Shown piece by piece: positions 11,322 through 22,922 of a stretch of 64,000 bases of DNA. Under the pieces are notes generated by a model. The model did not search any database. It had not been told where the DNA came from and was given only the letters and a program-made list of their open reading frames with translations. A program made the translations under genes and the position numbers. Each line of letters starts with the position of its first letter. The stretch's first letter is position 1. The DNA is from Dastarcus helophoroides (lineage: Eukaryota; Arthropoda; Insecta; Coleoptera; Bothrideridae). The DNA is taken from contig CM053328.1 in NCBI GenBank assembly GCA_028583605.1, positions 9,440,782-9,504,781 of the forward strand. Reading direction: 5' to 3'.

Positions 11322-14300
11322 ATCTAGAAAATTCATTTTAATCTTTTTTTTTTTCGTAAATTTTCCGAAATTTGGTTTGTACTCTCGAAATTTCGAATTT
11401 TTTGAGATTCTTACCGAAATTTCCAATCTCCTATTTGAATTTTCACTTTATTTAAATTCCTCTTGTAAACTTGAATATTGGGGTTCTTTTACATTTAATA
11501 TAAACTATTTTTAGTTTAGTTTATTTTTAGAAACTTCTGCTCAAAAGTTCGATTTCAATGATTATTTTTTTTTAATTTTAGATTCCAGACTCATAACTTC
11601 GATATTTTCTAAAAATCTTCATTTAATTTTCGAAGTTTCAATTTTATTTAGAATTCGTGAGTTTTTCAGCGTTTCAACTTTTTTTCATAGTTTTTGAAAA
11701 AATTTCTAATTTTTTAAAAGTTCCAAGTTTTCTAAAAAAAAGTCGAAATTTGCAAAAGAAAGAAGAAAAAAATTTGAATTTTTCAAAAATTCGAAATTTT
11801 CAAAAGGTCGAAGTAAAAAAAAATTGAAACTTTGTAAAGAAAGTCGACATTTAAAAAACAGCTAGAGTTAAAAAAAAGTCATAATCAAAAATAGCCGAAA
11901 TTTTCTAAAAAAAAAGATAGAATTTTCAGTCTCGAAATATTCAGAAAGTTTTTTTTAAAAAAAATTGAACATTTAAAAAGGTCGGAAGGAAAAAAAGAAA
12001 CGAAATTTTTAAAAATTCAAAACTTTTTAAGAGAAAGGTAAAATTTTGAGAAAAGTTATGCTTTCAAACGCAAAACTTTCAACGAAAAAAATGAGATTGC
12101 GAAAAAAATACCGAAATATCAAAAAAGATTGATTGAAGAAACCGTAATCTAAAAAAAGAACCCAAATTCTGAAAAATATTTGAATTTCCAAAAGAAAAAG
12201 TTAAAACTTTCGAACAAATTAACACTTTCAAAAAAACTCTAATATTTTAAAAAGTCCAAATTTTTGAAAAGAAGTCCAAATTCTCAAAAAAGTCGAAACG
12301 TAAAAACGTTCCGAACTTCAAAAATGTCGACATTTTCAAAAAAGGAAAGTAAAATTAAAAAAATTTTGGTGCAACGGACTGGACTTGGTTATCTTCAAAA
12401 ATTGAATTACAAATCTTGTCCCCTGAAAACAAGAAAGGTTAAAAAACACAACAAAGGTTGCTCTAACGCGTTTCGATAGCCAAGCTATAATCTTCGGAAG
12501 ATAATAGCTTTGCTACCGAGAGTAATCCTTTGTTGTGTTTTTTAATCTTTCTTGGTTTCAGGGGACAAGATTTGTATACCAAAATTTTCAATATTTAAAA
12601 ACAAGTCTTAAAAGCTGAAATTTTCAATTAAGAAAATTTTAAAAATGGTTAAAATTTTGAAAAAAAAAATGAAAAAAGTCGACATTTTCAAAAGTTAAGT
12701 TTTGAAAAAAATAATTTTAAAGTCGACATAAAAGCCGACTAAATAAAAGTCGAAATTTCGAAAAAAGTAAAAATTCTTGAAAAATGGACGAAATTTTCAT
12801 AAAATTTTAAGATTTTTAAAAATGTTTAAATTCTGGAAAAAATCATATCTTAAAAAGAGCCTAAGTTCCAGGACAAAAGGTAACATTTTCAAAAAAAGTA
12901 AGCATTTTGAAAAAAAAATTCGAAAATTTATAAAATCAGAATTGTGAGAAAAATCCAATTTTTCAAAAAGGTGAAAATTTACAAAAAAAAAGTAAAATTT
13001 TTTAAATTTTTTAATAAAAAGCCAATTTGCTACGTAGAAGTCAAAAGTTGAAATTTTTGAAAAAAAGTGAAAATTTTTATAAAAAAATTGAAATTTTGAA
13101 AAATATTTCAGTTCTGAAAAGCATCTTAAGAAAAAAGTGAAAATTCTGGAAAAAAGTTCGAAGAAATCGAAAGTTTGAGAAAAATCCAATTTTTGGAAAA
13201 AGTAAAAATTTTCAAAAAAAAAGTCGGATTTTTCAATTTTTCAAATAAAAATACCATTTACTACATAAAAATCGAAATTTCAAAAAAGTTGAAAAATTTT
13301 GAAAAGTAGTCTTAAATTTTCAGAAAAAAAACAAAAATTTGAAAAAATCACATCCTAAAAAAAAGCCGACATTTGATGACAAAAGATCAAAGTTTAAAAA
13401 AAGTAAACATTCTAAAAAAAAGTTCGAAAATTTTAAAAATCGAAATTGCGAAAAAATCCAGTTTTTCAAAAGGGTGAACATTTTCAAAAAAAAGTCGAGT
13501 TTTTTAAATTTTTAGATAAAAAACCCCATTTGCTACATAAAAATCGAAACTTGAAAAAAAGTCGAAATTTTAAAAAAATGTCAAAGCTTCAAGAAATAAT
13601 CAAAATTTTGAACAAAAGTGGAAATTAAAAACAACGGTTTTCAATAAAGCAATATTTCAACACAATCAGACATTAAAAAAAAACAAAATTTTAAAACAAA
13701 TAAAAGTCAAAATTTTGAGAAATCAAAATTTTGGAGAATAAGTCAAAATTGTTGTAAAGAGAGTGGAAACGGGGAAAAGCTGAAATTTTGGAAAAAAAAT
13801 CGAATTTCGAATGGAAATATTTTAGAAAAATCGAATTTAAAAACAGCCAGGTTTGCAAAAAAGTTGAAATTTCGAGTGAAAATTTAAAAAAAAACGTTTC
13901 AAAAATTTTCAATAACAAGATGGGAACTTTGAAGAAAGGTCAAAATTTTCAAAAATATGGTCAAATATGTGGTCAAAAATGTGATAAAAAGTCACAATTT
14001 TCCAAAACAAAAATTCCAAATAAATTCAAAATATTAAAAATTTAAACTATTGAAAAGCAAATTTTCAAAAAAGAAATTTTTTAACCAAACAGAAATTATC
14101 AAAAAATAGTTTCCAAAAAAGAAAATTAAAATATACCCAAAAATCATTATTTTAAACCCGGAATTTTCAAATAAAGTAAAAACTACATTTTTAAAAAAGT
14201 CGACCTTTTCAAAAAGTCGACATTTTCACAAAGTCAAGTGAAAAAAATAATCTAAAATTCAATTTTTTAGGAAGCCGACATTTTTCAAAAAATCTAATTT

Positions 14301-14815
14301 TTGAAAAAGTCGAAATTTAAAATAATGAAAATTTTTAAAAAGTTGGACATTTTGGAAAAATGTCGAAATTTGGACAGACATTCAAAAGATTAAAAATATC
14401 TAAATTTGAGATGTTTAAATTAAAAATTTCAAAATTAAACTCGTTTGGAGTTTTTCTTAAGTTGCTATTTCAAGCTCAAAAATTAAAAATTTTTTGAACC
14501 GTTTGACTTTCCTTTTCAAAAATTTAACTTTGACCTTGAAATATCATCTATTATATCATAATTTAAAGACGCATTTATTTTAAACTTCTTTTGTCAAATT
14601 AAATTTATAAATCAAATCGCAATATTTCGATTTTTAAACTCGATATTTTTTCTCCTAAATTTCGATTTTTTCTTGTGTTGTCCTCCAAAAATTGATTTAA
14701 AAAAGGAGTGTAGTCATTTGTTATTATATGTTATGATGAGGGGAGGTCAAAATGATCAAAATCAGAATTTGGAATTTATGGACATACAACGTGGATATTG
14801 CTTTTTGTTCTTTGA
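11322..14815. repeat. AT-rich GTCGAAATTTTC filler
   Basis: T-rich on the + strand to about 11700, then A-rich with the AAAAAGTCGAAATTTTC motif. No gene, RNA or intact element ends other than the family-b insertion at 12368. ORFs here are Lys/Phe/Asn-rich artefacts of composition. Confidence 0.6.
12368..12575. mobile_element. Family-b palindromic element b2
   Basis: Tail GGTGCAACGGACTGGACTTG, then an arm with AATCTTGTCCCCTGAAAACC, inverted hammerhead region (AACGCGTTTCGATAGCC) and a shorter right arm ending CAAGATTTGTA. AAAATTTT occurs at both flanks and may be the target duplication. The right-arm core is partly deleted. Confidence 0.6.
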
Positions 14816-14856
14816 AATCTCAAGCCCCTCTGAACAAAATTCCTACCCACAGAGTT
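14816..14856 (-). mobile_element. Lone E3-family left end, inverted
   Basis: The reverse complement reads GTGGGTAGGAATTTTGTTC then AGAGGGGCTTGAGA, matching the E3-1 left end at 6666. The element would extend leftwards; its other end was not found. Confidence 0.45.
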
Positions 14857-14889
14857 GTAAAAAATCAAATATTTTAAGTAAAGGTACCT

Positions 14890-15480
14890 GAAAAGTTTCT
14901 TGCACAAGAGCCCATTGGTTTCTATATCTACCACTATACAGATTCTTTAAAACACTTAACCAAGTTAGGTTTTTACAAACCAAGGATCCTAGAAATTAGA
15001 AAAGTTTTGATTCTGTATATTTATATAAAAATTGGGAGCAGCAAACAGTTATGGTTATTAAAACAATCATATTAATAAAAACCGCTTTGTTTTTCTCCAT
15101 CTAATCTGATACAAATTTAATGCGATATTTCAATTAAACTTTCTCCTCAACACCACATACCGCAAGTTGTCCATTGGGCTGAAGTAAGAATGCAAGAGTG
15201 AATCACGAAAACGTGCCCAGGAAATGACCAGGCACACAGATTGCAAATTTGATTACGTTTGTAAGTCTGACGCCGCATAAAAATTCATAACCCGGGGCAC
15301 TAACCATCTGTCCATTCTTCGACTTATTCCGTTAGTCGCATCTTCGTACAAGGTCCACGGGCAAAATTCCAAAGGCAGGAGATTCTTGCAAGATCCGGAT
15401 TACTTTCTACCTCTAAAGTGGTTTCTATTCAGAGTATACTTATTTTCATTTTTTATAATATTTTATTCAGCTATCTTAAA
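14890..15480. other. Complex intronic sequence
   Basis: Higher in GC than its surroundings (for example AAACGTGCCCAGGAAATGAC) and without the filler motif. No ORF flanked by splice sites was recognised. It could be original intron or a regulatory segment of the SH2D4-like gene; nothing decides this. Confidence 0.35.
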
Positions 15481-17380
15481 AAATTCAGAAAGAAAAGATT
15501 AAACTAGAAATTTTGAGAAAAGAAGCAAAATTTCTAGAAAATTTAGAAACCTATAAAATTATTTTCTCAAAACTTTAAATTTGAGGGAGAAATGGTAAGA
15601 AGAAAGGTGAGAAATTCTTACCCAAACCCAGAAAAAATTCAAACTCTCAAAAAAAGCCAAAAGTATAGGAAAACTTTTAAAAGTTAAAACCTGCAAAGTG
15701 GAAATTTTGAATTAAAATTGGAAAAATAAGTTTAACAAGGGTAAAATTAAAAATCTAACTAAAACTTTACAAAAATCTTTAAATTTTCGTAACATTTTGA
15801 AAATAGAATAAAAGTCACTCTAACAGAACAATGTTTCAAGTATAATGTCGAAATTTCAGGAAAAAACGTAAAAATTGCAAGTTTAAGTTCGAAGTTTTCA
15901 AAAAAAAAAAATAAAAATTTCGACAAAAATGGGGAGGAAACGTTTAGCAAATTTACCAAATGACACTCAAGGAAGAAAGTAGAAATTTTGGAAAGAAATT
16001 TACATTTTTTTTAAAGAGCCAAGTACTAAGTTTGTCAACAATTTTATAAAGAGAAAGAGTAAAATTTGAAAGCTAAAAATCGGAATTTTGCAAAAAGAGT
16101 TTTAAGTATTATGCAAATAAAGTGTAAATCTCTCGAAAAACAAACTTTGGCATATAAAGTAAGAATTCAAATCCAGAATTGACAATACTTAATTCAAAAT
16201 TTCCAGTAAAAATTGGAATTTTTAGCAATATTTTTAAATCAAATTCTACAAAAAAGAACTTTTGAAAAAAATAAAGATTTCTTAAAATAGACAATTTTAA
16301 TCCGAAAATTCAATTAAAAAGTAAAAAAAAATGCAAGTGTAAGTCGAAATTTCGACATTTTGAATTAAATTGTAAATTTCAAAATCAACATTTCTGGGAA
16401 GTCAAAATTCTAGATTTTAAGTCAAAAATTAAGGAATAGAAAAGTAAAACATTAAATTTTGGGAAAGAGAACGAAACTACTATTAAAAACCATGTTTCAA
16501 AAGAAAAGCGAAAATATCTATACAATATTATGTCCAATTTTGAAAGTGCCAGGTTAAAATTAAGATTTTTGAGGCATACCAGACAGACGGAGGCAGAAAC
16601 TTCCTGTGAGGTCCAGCTTGACACAGTAAGGACTTCCGTCTGTAGAAATACTTTTTCTATAGAACTTTCAAGCTATAGAATTTGTTACGAAACGGAATTT
16701 TCCCCAAAAACTTATCCTTGTTTAAAAAGGCGGTTCATCGCCATTTATTCTTGTTTCCGCAACCTACTCGCAGTGCTTTGAAGGCATAATGGAGTTGTCC
16801 TTTGCGAGTGGATTCAACAGAAAATATTAAAAAAAATCTTCAGAAAAAGATCAGTTTTGTGAAATCTTCAGATTAAATTAAATTTTCGACAGTCAAAGGT
16901 CCCAGAAAACTTGCAAAAAATTTAGTGAGCATAAATTTCTAAGTTTTCAGATACAATCAAAGATTAAAAATCGAGGTCTTTGAAATAACTCAAAAAACTG
17001 AAAAAGTTGAAATCTCGAAAGAAATCTGAATTTATAAAAAATCAAATTTAAACTCAAAATGTTAAGACAAATGCTCAAATTTCATAAATAAAAATGAATT
17101 GAAAATTCGATCGAATTCGGTCGTTAATTGTGAAAAAAAAAACGTTTCGCGTTAATGACGAAGTTAAATAAAGTAGAAATTTATAAAGAGAAATCCTCGA
17201 ATTGTCGAAATTTTAAAAAATAACAAGCAAATTGTGAGAAAAAAGTTGAATTTAAAAAAACCCAAAAAAATACATCTGACAAAAAATAGAAATAACCTAA
17301 CTTTAGAATCAAAAGAGGAAATATTTCAGAAATAGGGGAACCTGAAAAGTTTCTTAGTGTCTAGCTACGCCAATTTATCA
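15481..17380. repeat. AT-rich filler ending in an E3-like terminus
   Basis: A-rich GTCGAAATT-type filler. Near its right edge (about 17360) TGTCTAGCTACGCC resembles the E3 right end TTCTAGCTACGCC. A left partner was not found. A LINE fragment lies inside. Confidence 0.45.
16555..16825 (+). mobile_element. 5'-truncated LINE 3' fragment
   Basis: About 270 bases closely similar to the 3' end of the LINE at 26140-26410: shared AGGACTTC(T/C)GTCTAT, AGGCGGTTCATCGCCAT and TTTGCGAGTGGATT. Truncation to the 3' end is typical of LINE insertions. Confidence 0.8.
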
Positions 17381-17860
17381 AATTTTTGAGTTTTTGAAAA
17401 TTTAGCCAAAGTATTTTGACTTTTTTTTTGTACAGGGCGAGCGAAACTCGATGTCTCCGTGATATTATAAAAAAAGGAAAAACCATATAAGAAATCTGAA
17501 AAGAGATTTTCACGTTGGATTGAGTAAGGTCCATTTTAAACTTAATTTGCATATGTTTCACATTTGGAAACCAAAGTAATGACCCATTTTTTTTCTCCAG
17601 AAACATACCTACATTTTTGCACATTTTAAAAAGAGCTACTTTTTTTAAACAAATTTTGTAAACCAAAAAATTTGATGTCTTTTTTTTTAAAAGTTATAAG
17701 CAAATTTATTGTAAAAAATGTAGTATTAAAAATTCGCAATTGGTACGATTTGGAAACAAGTCTATTAAATATTTTTAAGTTTAGAATAACATGTTTGGGG
17801 TATCTCAGAGAGTATTTACCTGCTTCTCTAGGGTTCTTTTGCAATTTCCCATAAATAATA

Positions 17861-18488
17861 CAGGGTGAGTCAGGATGAATAGGCCAACGCAAAACTGGGG
17901 ATACTAGTCTCCAAAATATTACGATTGAGCTCAACGTGTCTTATCCTAATATGACTGGTTCAAGACATTCAGGCCGTTCAAAAATTTTTTCTGAAATTTC
18001 TCAATAATTGGGAAAGTTTTGGTGCTATAAATTTAATATTTACGCTTTAGACAACTTAAACTTACTTTAGCTTACTTTAGCTTTAGACGACTTAAACAAG
18101 AGTACCTTTTCTTTGTAGAATTGATCGTTTTTTATACTGTCTACTTATTTTAAGTGTAACTCAACAGATGAAAAAAATGTTTCAATTTACGTAAATGATT
18201 ATGTGAAACTAGCGCCCTCTAGGGGAGCGACGTCAATATAAATTTAAAATTCGTAATTATCACATAGAAAAGCATAAAAATCCCAAATATTAAATTTATG
18301 GCATTAAAACTTTCTCAATTATTAAGAAATTTCAAAATAAAATCTAAACTTTGAACGCCCTGAATCTCTTAAACCAACCACATTGGTATAAGGCATGTTG
18401 AGCTCAATCGTAATATTTTGATAAGAAAGTACTTTATTAAGAATGTATCTCCAGTTTAACATTTGCCGCTTCTTTCTGACTCACCCTG
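17861..18488. mobile_element. Nested Tc1/mariner-type MITE
   Basis: CAGGGTGAGTCAGGATGAA at the left, TTCTGACTCACCCTG at the right, TA at both borders, 628 bp, long imperfect inverted arms (shared GAGCTCAACGTG/CATGTTGAGCTC and the CTCAATTATT region). Its arms resemble the subterminal part of the mariner-type element ending at 28094. Confidence 0.8.
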
Positions 18489-18918
18489 TATATCATTTAC
18501 GTGAACATTTTTCCAAATCAAATAGCAACATAAAGTGTTTCTCCTTCATTAATTCAGTTATCGACAGATGCCACTATACTTTTATTTTTAATTTATTGCA
18601 TTTCTAGGAGCTATTTGTCTAAATCGTAGTATGTTTTTTTTCAATTTATTTAACATTTCTTCGGCCTAGTTTGGAAATATTTAAATTTTTATGGTTTGTT
18701 GACAATTTTCTAAACAATTTTTGAAATGCGACTACGTGATATTTAAATTTATTGAAAACGTCACTTCATGACAGTTTACAAATTAAGAGGTTAGTTTATT
18801 TTACATAGAATAGGAATAATGAAAAATAGGAGACCAAAAATTAGATGTGGAAAAAATAAAAATTTTGTTTTTTTGATAAATTAGGAAAATATAAAAAAAA
18901 TACATAAAAAAGGTTGTA

Positions 18919-18965
18919 GCACTGGACATCGATGTGTCACTCTCATTTGAGCTCGTCAGCAGTGC
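18919..18965 (-). ncRNA. Hammerhead ribozyme, family c, left arm, core mutated
   Basis: Mirror copy on the - strand. Helix I GCACTG/CAGTGC is perfect and helix III ACAT-CG-ATGT is perfect, but GCGAAAC has become GTGACAC, losing one invariant A. Probably inactive. Its perfect helices show the ancestral fold. Confidence 0.6.
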
Positions 18966-19211
18966 ATAACATGGAAAGGGAAAATGAGGAAGAAATACTT
19001 AAAAATATTTTTTTTTAATATAAAAAAAATAAAGAAATTTGTTTCTTGTGGATCGGGCTTCAAATATTTAAATTTTTAACACAGTAAATTTTTAACACAG
19101 TAAATTGATGATAAAACGTCTATTCATGTTAAATTTCTTTATTTTTCTTTTTTTATATTTAAAAAAAAATATTTTTAAGTATTTCTTCCTCATTTTCCCT
19201 TTCCATGTTAT

Positions 19212-19258
19212 GCACTGCTGACGAGCTCAAATGAGAGCGAAACATCCATGTCCCGTGC
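19212..19258 (+). ncRNA. Hammerhead ribozyme, family c, canonical core
   Basis: Helix I strand GCACTG; core CTGACGA (19218-19224); helix II GCTC/GAGC (19225-19228 with 19235-19238); GAAA (19239-19242); helix III ACAT-CC-ATGT counting the conserved A-T pair; cleavage site GTC (C at 19252); then CCGTGC pairing with GCACTG at 5 of 6 positions. Every invariant base of the hammerhead consensus is present and all three helices form. Predicted cut after 19252. Confidence 0.75.
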
Positions 19259-20367
19259 TACAACCTTTTTTATGTTTTTTTTATATTTTCCTAATTTATC
19301 AAAAAAACAATTTTTTTATTTTTTCCACATCTAATTTTTGGTCTCATATTTTTCATTATTCCTATTCTATGTAAAATAAACTAACCTCTTAATTTGTAAA
19401 CTGTCATGAAGTGACGTTTTCAATAAATTTAAATATCACGTAGTTGCATTTCAAAAATTGTTAAGAAAATTGTCAACAAACCATAAAAATTTAAATATTT
19501 CCAAACTGGGCCAAAGAAATGTTAAATAAATTGAAAAAAACATAATATTTCCGGTCAATAAGGGTCTACCATGAAGAATAAATCGTAGTAATTAGGAATT
19601 TTTGATAATATTCTTTTTTACAATAAAATTACTCATAACTTTTTAACCAAAAAAGATACCAAATTTTTTCCTTTACAACATTTGTTTAGAAAAATTAGGT
19701 CTTTGTAAATATGTAAAAATACAGGTATGTTTCTGGAAAAAAAAGTTCAATGACGTCATTACCTTGGTTTGCAACTCTGGAAAAATATGCAAATTTGACT
19801 TGAAATGGACCTTATTCAATCCAGTTCAAGAACCTTGTTTCAGGTCTCTAATACCGTTTTTCCTTTTCTTATAATAGAGCTGACACTTTGAATTTCGCTC
19901 ACCCTGTACATTTGCGTTTTCTCGAAATTTATTTTATTGACTAAAAAAGTTTTATTTTTTTAATTTCGACGTTTTTCATTACTAACTTTTTTTGAAAATT
20001 TCGGGTTTCTGTAAAAAGTTCGACTGTTTCAAAATTTCACGTTTCTCAAATTTCAGCTTTTTCTGAAAATGTTGACTTTGTGCAAATTTCGGCATTTCAA
20101 AATATCCACTTTTATTTTAAAAATTTCCACTTTTTTTCGAAATTTCGAAATTCTTATCGAAATTCCTACTTCTTTAAAAGATGATTTATATTGTGGATTT
20201 CCACATTTTTCAAAACTTTGTCTTGCTTTAAAAAGTTTTAATTTTTTAAAAATTTCAAATTTTAATTTGTTTTTTTCTCTAAAAATTGCTGCTCTAAACT
20301 CATAAAGAATGAAAATTAAAGATTTAAATTTGGACTATTGACGAATTGGGACTATTGATATGAATTG

Positions 20368-20447
20368 AAATATTGGACTTACAAGAAAAAAGTTAAATTC
20401 CACATTTAAACGTGGAATTTAACTTTTTTATTGTGAGTCCAATATTT
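20368..20447. repeat. Near-perfect 80 bp hairpin
   Basis: Arms of 36 bases differ at two positions (one a G-U pair in RNA), with an 8-base loop ATTTAAAC: AAATATTGGACTTAC...GTGAGTCCAATATTT. The size and fold are those of a small MITE or a small-RNA hairpin precursor; expression is unknown. Confidence 0.75.
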
Positions 20448-20859
20448 CCATTTTTAACTAAAAATCGACCTACTCACTTTTATAATTAAAATGGAAATTT
20501 TGATAGAAGTGGTGAAAGGTTCTAGAAAAAAACCAATTATAACGCCTGATTTCTAAATTTCAGGAAAAAAGAACAAATTTTTATTTTAAAGTCGAGATCT
20601 TAGGTTCAAAAATTTTCAATTTTCACCAAAGGTTTGTAAAAATCCAATTTCAATTAATTTCAATGTTGAAAAAAATTCTAGCTAAAATTGGCCTTAGGAA
20701 AAAGACGAGTTTGGTTTAGACCAAAAATTTCAAGAAAAACAAATTAAACGTTTGTGTTGGAAAAGCATAAAAAAAGATATTTTAAATTGAATTAACAAAA
20801 AAATCTGAAAAAGAACCCTGACGATTTCTAAAGGTGAAATGTTCAGAAAAAATTCGAAA

Positions 20860-21097
20860 AATTGAAATACAAATCTTGTCCCCTAAAACCAAGACAGATT
20901 AAAAAACACAACAGAGGTTGCTCTAACGCGTTTCGATGGCAAGCTATCATCTTCAGAAATATACTACTATTATTTCTCTGAAGATGATAGCTTGGCTATC
21001 AAAATGCGTTAGAGCAACCTCTGTTGTGTTTTTTAATCTTTCTTTGTTTCAGGGGACAAGATTTGTATTTCAATTTTTGAAGATAACCAAGGACCAA
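20860..21097. mobile_element. Family-b palindromic element b3
   Basis: Head-to-head arms around CAGAAATATACTACTATTATT, tail TTTTTGAAGATAACCAAGG on the right, and a 13 bp duplication AAAAAATTCGAAA (20847-20859, 21098-21110). The + strand core has GAAA altered (CTATCAAAATG); the - strand core keeps CTGAAGA and GAAAC. Confidence 0.7.
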
Positions 21098-21639
21098 AAA
21101 AAATTCGAAATAAATTAAATCAACATTTCAAGTTAAACATCAAAAATTGGAAGTTTAAATGGGAATGTTTTGAAAAGCTTTACTATATTTTGTCTTCTTT
21201 GAAAAGTTTGACCTTAAAATCAAAATTTTAGCTTGAAGCTAGAACATTAGAACATTTTAAATTTTGTATTGACATTTTAACTATGAAATTTAAAGTAGCA
21301 AGATTTCAACCAAATTTAAAGTAGCAAGATTTCAACCGAAATTTTGAGAAAAAAAAGTATGTATTTTAACACCGACTTTTTGGAAAAACCTAAAGAACGA
21401 GTTTCAGAAAGAAGCGAAATTTTAAATGGAACTCAGCATGGAAAAAAAACCAGTTTTAACATTAAAGAGAAATAGGTCGAACTTTGAAAACACGAATTCG
21501 GAATTTCGATTTAAAATTTTAAGATGAAACTCGAAATTTTGAGAAAGAATCTTGGAAACAAAATAGGAAATCTTGATTGCTAACCTCAAAATGTGATGGA
21601 AGTTTCGAGGCGAAAACCGAAATAAGATATAAAATCTTT

Positions 21640-21712
21640 TAGTGGGTCACGAAGGGGAAGCGTAAAAAATGTAACCGAGCTATGACAAAAAAAGTTTGGG
21701 AAACAGCTGGTT
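21640..21712. mobile_element. hAT-type right-end fragment
   Basis: GGGTCACGAAGGGG followed by AAAAAAAGTTTGGGAAACAG resembles the common hAT right end (AAAGTTTGGGAACCACTG). No left partner or duplication was identified. Confidence 0.35.
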
Positions 21713-22616
21713 TACAGTGATCGTACCATACTGGCCAAAGAAAGCGGTCTATGGTTGTTGATTGTAAATATTATCAGCTAATACGTAGCACGTTCGAGTG
21801 TTTTATTACAGAACATTTAATTGTTAAGGTTTTTAATTTTAATATACCTAAACGCATGTCACGCCGAGGGCGCTTTATTTAGTGGATGCTACTATCAACT
21901 CACAATACAAATACGTTACTTCATGGCTAGCGACCTTTATAACTTTAATTATGTCGTATACAGATAAGGAAAAATTTTCATTGTCCATAGTAAAACGCCA
22001 AGAATTGTCCCTTCCATAGTTTTCTACGGCTACTGAACGTATTCCCCTACTTTAACGCAGCATGCTCGTATCTTCCAGTTTAGATGTTAGAAAAAACTCG
22101 TCGAGAGTTTTACTACACACTGGAATATTGTTTGGCACAGTCTGGCGGCCTATTTGAATTCATTATATTGTAATGTTTAAAGAGTTATTATGTTATATTC
22201 TTCATTGGAATTATTATTTATTTTGTTTAAGATATCTTGTTTATTTATTTTGGTTATCAAAGAATATCAGTTTTATTTTGTCTCAGACGTTGATTAAATC
22301 AACGGACTAAAAGAACAAACAGCATGTGGTACGCAAATTTTAAGAAAATTGTTGCCTGTCAATAGTAATCTCGTAACAAAACACGTTAGAAGCTCTGATG
22401 TACTACTGATTTCTCCACCAGCACTGATCGCTGCGCTCTGCGTTGAATTGTTTACACCGGTGTAGGAGAATACAAGGCGCCGCCCATCTATCTCACTATT
22501 AGCTCTCAATGTTAAATCTCTCATTAACATTCTCCCTATGGACAGTGTTTGACTTTCCTGATGTGTATAACTTCATTGTAACAAAAAACAAGTTTCACCA
22601 GTTTTTTTTTTGTTTT
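21713..22616. other. 3' part of the SH2D4-like intron
   Basis: Non-repetitive sequence leading to the acceptor at 22617-22618. It includes GC-richer blocks (CACGCCGAGGGCGC, AAGGCGCCGCCC). No RNA gene or extra exon is needed, since the flanking exons join in phase. Confidence 0.4.
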
Positions 22617-22618
22617 AG

Positions 22619-22731
22619 GGGATTTAGTAGATTATCACAGGAGGAATCCCTTGACTGGCGGCGACACACTAATGTACCCCTGCCCGAGGAATGATAATTC
22701 GGAAGCGGCCATCAGAGAACTTTACGATTAA
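22619..22731 (+). CDS. SH2D4-like protein, terminal exon
   Basis: A pyrimidine-rich tract and TTTTAG acceptor at 22601-22618 precede an exon that, joined in phase 1 to the exon ending at 172, reads DLVDYHRRNPLTGGDTLMYP and ends ELYD-stop (TAA 22729-22731). This supplies the last helix and strand of the SH2 domain (the L-x-D-L-V-x-Y/F-H segment) followed by a short tail, as in SH2D4A, where the SH2 domain lies at the C-terminus. The intron it closes is 22,446 bp and is filled with mobile elements. The join is supported by phase, by donor and acceptor consensus, and by the continuity of the SH2 fold. Confidence 0.87.
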
Positions 22732-22922
22732 GCACAAAACGTGAAAAATTCTGTGATCTGTTTGGCATTTAATGATATCTTTCGTTTTTAAGTCGAATAG
22801 CTTACCTATTTAGTCGATAGCTTACCTATTAAGCGTATATCGAATTATTTAGTCATTTTACTTATTTTACGCATTGTGATTATTTTATACACTTAGCAGC
22901 GCTATATGGAATATTTTTATTT

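Larger units (their letters stand above)
18632..19578. mobile_element. Family-c palindromic element, Penelope-like, with hammerhead ribozymes
   Basis: Arms of about 410 bp (18632-19040 and 19129-19542) with a 36 bp tail (19543-19578) outside the right arm, bounded by a perfect 12 bp duplication TAAATCGTAGTA (18620-18631, 19579-19590). Head-to-head hammerhead cores lie in the arms. Same layout as families a and b, although the sequences are unrelated. No ORF. Confidence 0.7.
17433..19906. mobile_element. Tc1/mariner-type MITE with long inverted repeats
   Basis: CAGGGCGAGCGAAACTC at the left and CGCTCACCCTG at the right, with TA on both sides (17431-17432, 19907-19908). The inverted arms stay similar for about 320 bp (shared AAGGTCCATTT and CCAGAAACATACCT). 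The middle was later invaded by another MITE (17861-18488) and a family-c palindromic element (18632-19578). No transposase. Confidence 0.8.
19909..21639. repeat. AT-rich filler of mixed strand bias
   Basis: T-rich to about 20280, then A-rich, with two inserts listed separately (hairpin 20368-20447, family-b copy 20860-21097). Nothing else is supported here. Confidence 0.5.

Noticed and set aside
12797..13189. 130-codon Phe/Leu/Ser-rich - strand ORF, and many similar ones in the filler
   Set aside because: Composition follows the AAAAATTTTC motif; no start context, splice signals or conserved residues.
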